From the NCBI GenBank assembly GCA_028823185.1, contig JAPKBY010000025.1, forward strand, positions 1-12,055: a stretch of 12,055 nucleotides of DNA, in the 5' to 3' direction. Below the pieces are notes generated by a model that saw nothing but the letters and a program-made list of their open reading frames with translations, made no database searches and was not told where the DNA came from. The position numbers were made by a program, and so were the translations under genes. The stretch is from Planctomycetota bacterium (GTDB lineage Bacteria; Planctomycetota; UBA1135; GCA-002686595). This document shows, piece by piece, positions 6,736 through 12,055 of the stretch (position 1 is the stretch's first letter; the number at the start of each line of letters is the position of its first letter).

Positions 6736-7751
6736 GAGATCGGGCCCAGGCGGACAGCGGCTGGTGCCAGCGTGAGGGCTTGCTCAAGCTCTAAGGGAGA
6801 GCAGACCGCTGCGCCGCTCTCGCACACAACGACCCCTGCAGCGACGTTCGCCATCGCCATCGCTTCGACCGGGTCAACACCTGATGCCAAGCCCAAGGTG
6901 AAGACGCTCGCCGCCGTATCTCCTGCGCCACAGACATCCGTCACGTCTCCTCGGCCGCTGGCTTCAACCATGACGCCCCCTCCAGGCAAACCCTCACCAA
7001 AGAGCGCCATACCGAGGTTTCCGCGAGTCACGAGCATCCATCGACAATCGAACTTCTCCAAGAGCGCGTGAGCCGTTTCAGCTAAGCACCTGCTCTCGGC
7101 GAGCGCGGACTCCGCGACGCCTGTCAGCAATGCAAGCTCGCCGACATTCGGAGTCCACGCAGTGAATCCGTGAAAGCGGTGAGCTTCATGACGAGGGTCC
7201 AACACAGCAGGCGTTCCGCTCGTCGCGATCTCCCGTCCAACAGCTGCCGCCTCCTCTCCTAAGCTGCCGTACTCATAATCTGAGAAGAGCACCGCGTCGA
7301 AGGAGCTCGCTCGTCGAGAGAGCGCGGCTGCGAGGGCCTCGCGCGCTTTCGCCGGGAGAGGCGTGAGCGGCTCTTGATCGATGCGCATGACCTGTTGCGG
7401 GTAGCGCCTCTGCTCAGAAGCGAGGACGCGTGTCTTAGTCGGAGTCGTCCACTCAGGGACCAGCTCCACATCGCCTGTGTCGACCCCCTCAGCTTCGAGG
7501 AGTCGCAAGACCTCGCGTCCGCTTGGATCGGCCCCGACGGCCCCTATCCATGTCACCTCAGCGCCTAGCGCGGTGAGGTTGCGAGCGACATTTGCAGCGC
7601 CGCCAGCCCCGAGGCGCTCACCTAGCTGAGTGAGCACCATCACGGGCGCCTCTCGCGAGAGCCTGCGCGGCTCACAAGTCAGCCATCTATCACAGATCGC
7701 ATCACCGAAGACCGCGACGCGTCGCCCCTCGAAGAGCTTCGCTGCGCTCAT
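6732..7751 (-). CDS. rfaE1: Stand-alone RfaE domain I-type PfkB-family sugar-phosphate kinase
   Basis: A 339-residue ribokinase/PfkB-family kinase, related to the N-terminal half of HldE (heptose-7-phosphate 1-kinase). Visible signatures: GDAICDRW (16-23), GAGGAANVARNL substrate-side motif (48-59), MRIDQE, TPNVGE (200-205) and DVCGAGDT (272-279), with catalytic base Asp278 and the anion hole formed by GAGD. Compared with the fused HldE in this window it is clearly diverged: FSDYEYG replaces LSDYGKG, and LDPRHE replaces ADPKGS, so two lysines around the nucleotide or phosphate site are gone or replaced while the catalytic Asp stays. This could mean a different sugar phosphate. The ATG overlaps the radical SAM stop (ATGA), and its own stop overlaps the adenylyltransferase TTG. 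Fairly sure of family; substrate is inferred only from partner and context. Confidence 0.86.
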   Translation of the reverse strand: MSAAKLFEGRRVAVFGDAICDRWLTCEPRRLSREAPVMVLTQLGERLGAGGAANVARNLTALGAEVTWIGAVGADPSGREVLRLLEAEGVDTGDVELVPEWTTPTKTRVLASEQRRYPQQVMRIDQEPLTPLPAKAREALAAALSRRASSFDAVLFSDYEYGSLGEEAAAVGREIATSGTPAVLDPRHEAHRFHGFTAWTPNVGELALLTGVAESALAESRCLAETAHALLEKFDCRWMLVTRGNLGMALFGEGLPGGGVMVEASGRGDVTDVCGAGDTAASVFTLGLASGVDPVEAMAMANVAAGVVVCESGAAVCSPLELEQALTLAPAAVRLGPIS

Positions 7752-9412
7752 GCTCCTGCACCAGCGGAGGCGCCCAAGAGCTCGACGTCCGCTTCACTAG
7801 CCTCCGCAGCGGCCGTGTACCACTCTGTGCCAGCCTCTTCCGCGATGAACCAATCCGAGCGCACCCCCATCGTCGCGCCGTATTTGATCGCATAGTGGAG
7901 CTCTCCGGCTGTGCGTGCGGCGGCTGAATACTCAGCGTCCACAGCTTGAATCTGAGGCATGAACGCCTCCCACTCCTTTGCATCCATCGCCATCACGCGC
8001 TCCATGAGAGGCGCGTAGCGCTTTGACGCTGGCGAATCAGAGTGGAATCGCTGCATGCGTGCGTTGACGAACCAAGGGAGCGCTCGTCCGAGCTTGTCGA
8101 TGAAGAGGTTCTCTTCAGGTCCAAAGTCGAGCACAGAGCCGTCTGTGAAGGTCCGCTTAGAGTCGATCTCATCAGGGTTGATGTATCCCCCTGCGACCGT
8201 CATATCCCAGCCCTCTGTGCCTGGAAAAGGGAAGAAGAAGGAGCCTCTGAAGCGACCGATGCGGGTCTCAGCGAGGAGGTCGACCGTCTCCCAGCGCTCC
8301 TCGTTCGTCTCTGTCGGGAGCCCGACCATGAGGAAGCCAGAGGTGTGGAGCTTGTGCTCTTCGGCGCTCGCGACAGTCTCCATGATGTCCGAGTCGGTCA
8401 TGTGCCGCTTCAAGACCTGCTTACGAACGCGCGCGCTCCCTGACTCGATTCCGAGCTTCAAGATGCTGCAGCCTGCTTTGCCGAGCGCCTCAGCGACCCG
8501 AGGGTCAAGGCGCTTCACATGTGAGTTGACGACGAAGGGGACGTCTATTCCCTCACGCACCATCTCGGCACAGACAGCGATCGCATGAGCAGCGTTCTGT
8601 GTGAACAGGTCATCATCGAAGAGGAAGGTCTTAACCCTGTCGTAGTGAGCGAGCACATGCTTGAGCTCCTTCACGACGTCCACTGGATCTCGAAAGCGGA
8701 AGAAGCCCAGGTCAGCGACCTTGGCCTTCAAGTCCGCCTTATAGGTGTCAACGATGCGATGATTTAGGCAATAGGTGCAGCGATAAGGACATCCGCGGCT
8801 CGTCATCACGCTGAACCAGCCGTCCTTCAAGTCCGTGATGCGCTGAGTGTCGAAGAGCGCGTAATCGGGAAGCGGCTGCGCAGGAAAGTTGGGGAAGGGG
8901 CCGACTGGATTCCGGGTCCAGTCCGAATCACTGAACTCTTCCGGCCGCTGTCCTCCAGGCCAAGACAAGAAGTTCGGCACGTCATCTGCGAGCTCTCCTG
9001 CCTCGGTGCGACGAACGAGCTCTAAGAGCGAGTCCTCACATTCGCCCACGCCGACGTGATCCCATACGCCATCTCGCATCACCTCTTCGGGGACCATCGT
9101 CGGGTGAATCCCCCCGACAACGAGCGGTGGAAGCGTGACGCCTTCGCGAGCTGCGCGCTCACGGAGTTTTTGAGCGAGCTCTAGCGCAGAGCCATATTGC
9201 TGCGTCAGACATGAGAAGCCGATGAGCCCTGGACTCCAAGTTTGAAGCAGCTCCCAAGCCTCTTCCTCTGTCGGAACAGGAGGTAGATTCTCATTTAGGT
9301 TTAAGAGTTCGGTCTCATGACCGGCCTCTTTAAGAACAGCCGAGAGCGCAGCGAGGCCATGATTGAACCCCATCTGCGTATAGAGGTTTGGATAGACGAA
9401 GAGCACACGCAT
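7748..9412 (-). CDS. Radical SAM protein with N-terminal cobalamin-binding-type domain
   Basis: A 554-residue cytoplasmic iron-sulfur enzyme. Residues 1-135 form a Rossmann-like B12-binding-type domain: MRVLFVYPNL start, GLAALSAVLKEAGHE (19-33), IGFSCLTQQ, and LVVGGIHPT (97-105) with VGVGECED (120-127), a pattern typical of the BchE-like class. The radical SAM domain has the cluster motif SRGCPYRCTYC with Cys208, Cys212 and Cys215, then FLFDDDLFT (263-271), KLGIESGS (319-326) and GFLMVGLPTE (359-368). About 150 C-terminal residues have no motif I recognise. The DxHxxG cobalamin-binding motif is absent, as is usual in this class. The ATG at 9412 has AGAGG nine bases upstream. It sits between the fused hldE (18-base gap) and the split kinase (ATGA overlap), so its substrate may be a heptose, lipid A or another sugar intermediate; methylation or rearrangement are possible chemistries, which is inference only. 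Confidence 0.88.
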   Translation of the reverse strand: MRVLFVYPNLYTQMGFNHGLAALSAVLKEAGHETELLNLNENLPPVPTEEEAWELLQTWSPGLIGFSCLTQQYGSALELAQKLRERAAREGVTLPPLVVGGIHPTMVPEEVMRDGVWDHVGVGECEDSLLELVRRTEAGELADDVPNFLSWPGGQRPEEFSDSDWTRNPVGPFPNFPAQPLPDYALFDTQRITDLKDGWFSVMTSRGCPYRCTYCLNHRIVDTYKADLKAKVADLGFFRFRDPVDVVKELKHVLAHYDRVKTFLFDDDLFTQNAAHAIAVCAEMVREGIDVPFVVNSHVKRLDPRVAEALGKAGCSILKLGIESGSARVRKQVLKRHMTDSDIMETVASAEEHKLHTSGFLMVGLPTETNEERWETVDLLAETRIGRFRGSFFFPFPGTEGWDMTVAGGYINPDEIDSKRTFTDGSVLDFGPEENLFIDKLGRALPWFVNARMQRFHSDSPASKRYAPLMERVMAMDAKEWEAFMPQIQAVDAEYSAAARTAGELHYAIKYGATMGVRSDWFIAEEAGTEWYTAAAEASEADVELLGASAGAGA

Positions 9413-9421
9413 GATCAGTTA

Positions 9422-9426
9422 CCTCT
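9422..9426 (-). promoter_or_regulatory. Ribosome binding site of the radical SAM gene
   Basis: AGAGG on the reverse strand, nine bases before the ATG at 9412, inside the 18-base gap after hldE. It confirms the start and shows that this gene, unlike most neighbours, does not depend on stop/start overlap. Confidence 0.6.
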
Positions 9427-9430
9427 GAGC

Positions 9431-10903
9431 TCAGGAGTCTGAGCTCTCCGCTTCTTGAGTCTTGTTAAGGATCGCGGTCGTCGACCGGCCAGGAACCATC
9501 GGCGCGAGGATCACCTTGCCGCCATGACGCTCGACCCACTCTCGACCAACGACTCCTCGCTCTCTCCAGTCCTCACCTTTCACGAGGACCTGCGGCGTCA
9601 CCCGCTCTACGAGCGCCAAGGGAGTGTCTTCGCTGAAGGCGATGACAGCGTCAACGGGCTCTAAGGCAGCCAAGACCTCAAGGCGATCTTCGAGGCCATT
9701 GAGCGGTCGAGTCTCACCCTTCAATCTCCGCACGCTCTCGTCGTCATTGAGGCCAACGAGCAGGACGTCACCTTGCTGTTTTGCGAAGCGCAAATACTCC
9801 ACATGACCGCGGTGCAGGACATCAAAGCAGCCGTTCGTGAAGACGACGTGCTTCCCCTCGGTTCGCCACCTCTCTAAGAGGGCATCGAGCTGATCAGACG
9901 CGAGGACCTTGCCGCGCAGGGGCTCTCCGGCCCGCAGACGCCCAGAGAGCTCTCGCCTCGTGACCGTAGCTGCTCCGACACGCCCCACGACGACGCCTGC
10001 AGCTGCATTCGCGAGCTCCACGGCCTCGCTCAAAGAAGCTCCGCCCCCAAGATACAACGCGAGATGAGCCACGACTGTGTCCCCTGCGCCCGTCACGTCA
10101 TAGACAGCGCGGGCCTTCGCAGACACTCGTCCCTCAGCCCCATCAGTTGCGCAGTAGTGAATACCGCCAGCTCCCAAGGTGATCACCGCAGCCTCAATGC
10201 CATTAGCTGTGGCGAGCTCTCTCGCGCCAGCAGCGATCGCATCATCACCTTGGAGCGGGCGCCCTAAGGCGAGCTCCGCCTCTTTGCGGTTAGGCGAAAC
10301 CAGCGTCGCGCCCTTGTACTTCATGTAATTCGAACCCTTCGGGTCAGCCACGACTGGCACTCCCCGCTCATTGGCCAGGCGGAGCACGTGCGCGCACAGC
10401 TCATCACTCAAGACCCCTTTGCCATAGTCTGAGAGCACGACAGCATCAGCCGTCTTCATGAGCTGCTCCACGTGGGCTCGCAGACTCTCAGCGATCTCAG
10501 CGTTCACTTCGGCCTCTTCCTCCCAGTCGACCCGAAGGATCTGCTGAACTCCGCTCATGAAGCGAGTCTTCCGCACCGTCGGACGAGCGGCATCGACAAC
10601 GACACCGCTCGCGTCTGCGCCGGTCTCTTCCAGGAGTACGCGGAGATCGCTACCCCAAGTGTCATCTCCGACCAAGCCGACGAGTGAAACCTCCGCCTCC
10701 ATCGAGCGTAAGTTCGCCGCGACATTGCCAGCTCCCCCGAGCCGAAGCTCTGCGCGCTGAACCTTGAGGACGGGGATCGGCGCCTCAGGAGAGATGCGCT
10801 CAACATCACCAGCCACATAGCGATCTAAGATGACATCTCCCACGACGAGAACCCGCGGATGAGCGAGATTGTCGAGCAGCTGAATTAAGTAATCTGAGTT
10901 CAT
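9431..10903 (-). CDS. hldE: Bifunctional heptose 7-phosphate kinase / heptose 1-phosphate adenylyltransferase HldE
   Basis: A 490-residue fusion, close to E. coli HldE (477). The N-terminal PfkB kinase makes heptose-1,7-bisphosphate from D-glycero-D-manno-heptose 7-phosphate: RISPEAPIPVLKV (36-48), LGGAGNVAANL (55-65), LRVDWE, LSDYGKGVL (157-165), ADPKGSNY (186-193), VSPNRKEAE, and DVTGAGDT (269-276) with catalytic Asp275. The C-terminal adenylyltransferase forms ADP-heptose: TNGCFDVLHRGHVEYL (356-371), with HxGH at 364-367, and PGRSTTAILNK near the end. All expected motifs are present, so both activities are likely. The ATG at 10903 overlaps the upstream stop as ATGA and is preceded by GGGAGG; an in-frame TTG at 10921 is disfavoured. 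The two-domain protein lies in the same run as a second, split set (6274-7751). ADP-heptose is the donor for LPS inner-core heptosyltransferases. Confidence 0.95.
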   Translation of the reverse strand: MNSDYLIQLLDNLAHPRVLVVGDVILDRYVAGDVERISPEAPIPVLKVQRAELRLGGAGNVAANLRSMEAEVSLVGLVGDDTWGSDLRVLLEETGADASGVVVDAARPTVRKTRFMSGVQQILRVDWEEEAEVNAEIAESLRAHVEQLMKTADAVVLSDYGKGVLSDELCAHVLRLANERGVPVVADPKGSNYMKYKGATLVSPNRKEAELALGRPLQGDDAIAAGARELATANGIEAAVITLGAGGIHYCATDGAEGRVSAKARAVYDVTGAGDTVVAHLALYLGGGASLSEAVELANAAAGVVVGRVGAATVTRRELSGRLRAGEPLRGKVLASDQLDALLERWRTEGKHVVFTNGCFDVLHRGHVEYLRFAKQQGDVLLVGLNDDESVRRLKGETRPLNGLEDRLEVLAALEPVDAVIAFSEDTPLALVERVTPQVLVKGEDWRERGVVGREWVERHGGKVILAPMVPGRSTTAILNKTQEAESSDS

Positions 10904-11889
10904 GAGGTCTTGGCCTCCCAACCTGCCTCGGAGAGGCGCGCGAGGATCGCTGCTCTTAAAACGGGCAAGAGCACCTCATGTTGGCCAATAATCGAGATCC
11001 CGCGTCCAGGAGGCCTACGGACCACATTCGTCTCAGCGCGATACTGACGGATCATGTCGAGGTTGGCTGTCGTTGAAGACTCTAGATCTGCGCCGAGGTT
11101 GATCGCGACGCTCACAGCCTTGAGGAAGACCTCCGGCAGCACCACAGCGCTGCCTACGTTGATCCAAACGCCTCCCGCCATCCCGTGAACAAAACCGCAC
11201 ACGCGACGGAAGTCGAGGTGAGAGGCCAAGCCGATCGCAGCGGGATCACAGTCAGGATGCATGTGGACGATGTCTGTCCCAATGCAAGCGTGAACGCTCG
11301 TCGATACACCGAGGCGCACAGCCTCTGCGCAGACGGAGTGCTCTCGGTGCGGCGCCTCTTCTTCGATGAGGAGTCGCCCGACGCCGAGGCCGAAGCCTGC
11401 CGCCTCTCCTTCAAGCGGAGCGAGGCCGCGCGCGACGGCGCGCGCTAAGCCTGCGCCCGTCTCCTCTGCGAAGCCGAAGCGACCACGCGGCAGCTCGACG
11501 GCGACGTCCTCTGAGGTCCGTCCACAGACGGCGATCTCAAAGTCGTGAATGGTTCCAGCTGAGTTCATCGCAACGTGGTCAACGATCCCACGTCGCATCA
11601 AGTCAATGACTAGCGGCGCGAGCCCGACCTTCAGCACGTGAGCACCCAAGGCCAATGCCACGGGGTGCCCCTCGGTCTTCGCTTTGACGATGCGTTCCAC
11701 GAGCTCTTTGAGTTGAGCTCCGGCGAGGATGTCAGGTAGCGCGTCAAAGAAATCGCTGAAGGCCGCGTCGGGCTCAGGGACACGACAGAACTGCTCGAGC
11801 GACACGAGGCTGTCGCGGTCTTCGAGCGGGTGAGTGCTCACCCCGTTCATCAAGGGGAACGGGTCTAGTTTGGGATCGATGGGACTCAT
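10900..11889 (-). CDS. Conserved protein, possible deoxyhypusine-synthase-like NAD-binding fold
   Basis: A 329-residue soluble protein whose function I do not recognise with confidence. Well-conserved-looking blocks: LGAHVLKVGLAPLVIDLM (81-98), HVAMNSAGTIHDFEIA (105-120), TSEDV (125-129), GFGLGVG (165-171), ACIGTDIVHMHPD (201-213), and GGVWINVGSAVVLPEVFLKA (239-258). The order of a glycine-rich strand, then GIVDHVAMN...HDFE, resembles the NAD-binding core of deoxyhypusine synthase-like proteins, but the GGGxPK-type segment with the catalytic lysine is not seen; the corresponding stretch is GGVWINVG. A true deoxyhypusine synthase is therefore unlikely in a bacterium; a related homospermidine-type or unassigned enzyme is possible. 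No signal peptide or membrane span. The ATG at 11889 has an AAAGG only two bases away; Met14 (11850) is an alternative. It follows an LpxL-type acyltransferase end by 71 bases and overlaps hldE, which ties it to LPS assembly. Confidence 0.7.
   Translation of the reverse strand: MSPIDPKLDPFPLMNGVSTHPLEDRDSLVSLEQFCRVPEPDAAFSDFFDALPDILAGAQLKELVERIVKAKTEGHPVALALGAHVLKVGLAPLVIDLMRRGIVDHVAMNSAGTIHDFEIAVCGRTSEDVAVELPRGRFGFAEETGAGLARAVARGLAPLEGEAAGFGLGVGRLLIEEEAPHREHSVCAEAVRLGVSTSVHACIGTDIVHMHPDCDPAAIGLASHLDFRRVCGFVHGMAGGVWINVGSAVVLPEVFLKAVSVAINLGADLESSTTANLDMIRQYRAETNVVRRPPGRGISIIGQHEVLLPVLRAAILARLSEAGWEAKTS
10914..10919 (-). promoter_or_regulatory. Ribosome binding site deciding the ATG start of hldE
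   Basis: GGGAGG on the reverse strand lies ten bases before the ATG at 10903, inside the end of the upstream gene. It favours that ATG over the in-frame TTG at 10921, which lies upstream of the site and cannot use it. Confidence 0.65.
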
Positions 11890-11960
11890 GCCTTTATTGG
11901 ATGTCGCGCTGCGCGGCCTAGAGGATCGCAGAACCTCCGGTAGCGGAAAAGCCTCGGTGC

Positions 11961-12055
11961 TCAGGGATGTGCTCGAAAGCGGTCATGGAGCCAAAAGTAT
12001 TGCTCTGGGCAGGCCAAAATAGCTTTTTCGGCCTCCTGATTAGCCAAAGTGGCGA
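11961..12055 (-). CDS. lpxL: C-terminal end of an LpxL/HtrB-type lipid A acyltransferase, 5' part outside window
   Basis: The last 30 codons and stop of a gene entering from beyond base 12055. The reverse strand reads ...LANQEAEKAILACPEQYFWLHDRF RAHP and then TGA at 11963-11961. A short helix followed by CPEQYFWLHDRF matches the family-wide C-terminal signature of late lipid A acyltransferases (pattern xPEQW/YxWxHRRF), which add lauroyl or myristoyl chains to Kdo-lipid IVA at the inner membrane; in this family the motif sits a few residues before the end, as here. The N-terminal HxxxxD catalytic block is not in the window, so activity cannot be judged. The following gene starts 71 bases on in the same direction, and the gap has no clear terminator, so cotranscription with the heptose genes is plausible. 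LpxL versus LpxM type is undetermined. Confidence 0.8.
   Translation of the reverse strand, partial: ATLANQEAEKAILACPEQYFWLHDRFRAHP

Noticed and set aside
11895..11915. GC-rich small palindrome (CGCG-CTG-CGCG) between the acyltransferase end and the next gene
   Set aside because: Stem of only four perfect pairs on the transcribed strand with no T-run; expected by chance at this GC content.
11834..12022. Small plus-strand open frame at the right edge
   Set aside because: It runs across the start of the DHS-like gene and the acyltransferase end, both better supported on the minus strand.
1..12055. Recurrent GAGCGC and GAGCTC hexamers throughout
   Set aside because: They appear in many frames inside coding sequence and fit favoured Glu, Arg, Ser and Leu codons; no regular spacing or intergenic clustering seen.

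Overview
The window is a compact, roughly 60% GC segment of a Gram-negative (diderm) bacterial chromosome. The diderm inference rests on genes for lipid A acylation, heptose nucleotide synthesis, heptosyl transfer and core-heptose phosphorylation, which only make sense in a cell with heptose-containing lipopolysaccharide. The tandem glutamate dehydrogenases and the gene mix would suit a deltaproteobacterial or myxobacterial-type lineage, but this placement is weak inference. There are no tRNA, rRNA, CRISPR or mobile-element features, and no gene-free stretch longer than about 105 bases.

Left part (1-2573, all minus strand): a run reading waaP-type core heptose kinase, then a GT9 heptosyltransferase-like protein with an extra N-terminal half-domain, then the start of an enoyl-CoA hydratase that leaves the window. 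The first two genes share a TGATG stop/start overlap and the third follows after 22 bases. A 104-base divergent spacer (2574-2677) with an 8+8 base inverted repeat separates this run from the next block.

Middle part (2678-5358, plus strand): two tandem glutamate dehydrogenase paralogues, again joined by a TGATG overlap. The first keeps the full set of substrate and catalytic residues. The second has lost the catalytic lysine (now Ala130) and the main substrate-binding lysine (now Leu94) while keeping the Rossmann fold and much of the rest. This looks like a catalytic subunit plus a translationally coupled pseudoenzyme, reminiscent of the catalytic/regulatory GDH pair known in Thermus. It is the most notable feature of the window.

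Right part (5363-12055, all minus strand): read in the direction of transcription, the end of an LpxL/HtrB-type lipid A acyltransferase (running in from beyond the window), a conserved protein with possible deoxyhypusine-synthase-like fold, a full bifunctional HldE, a cobalamin-binding-type radical SAM protein, a second and split HldE (separate PfkB-type kinase and separate adenylyltransferase), and finally a TauE/SafE-type membrane transporter converging on the GDH pair. Most junctions are ATGA/TTGA overlaps or gaps under 20 bases, so this is probably one transcription unit. HldE makes the ADP-heptose donor, GT9 would transfer heptose, and WaaP would phosphorylate it. The second heptose-kinase/adenylyltransferase set, the radical SAM protein and the DHS-like protein have no obvious place in the textbook pathway and may build or modify an unusual sugar.
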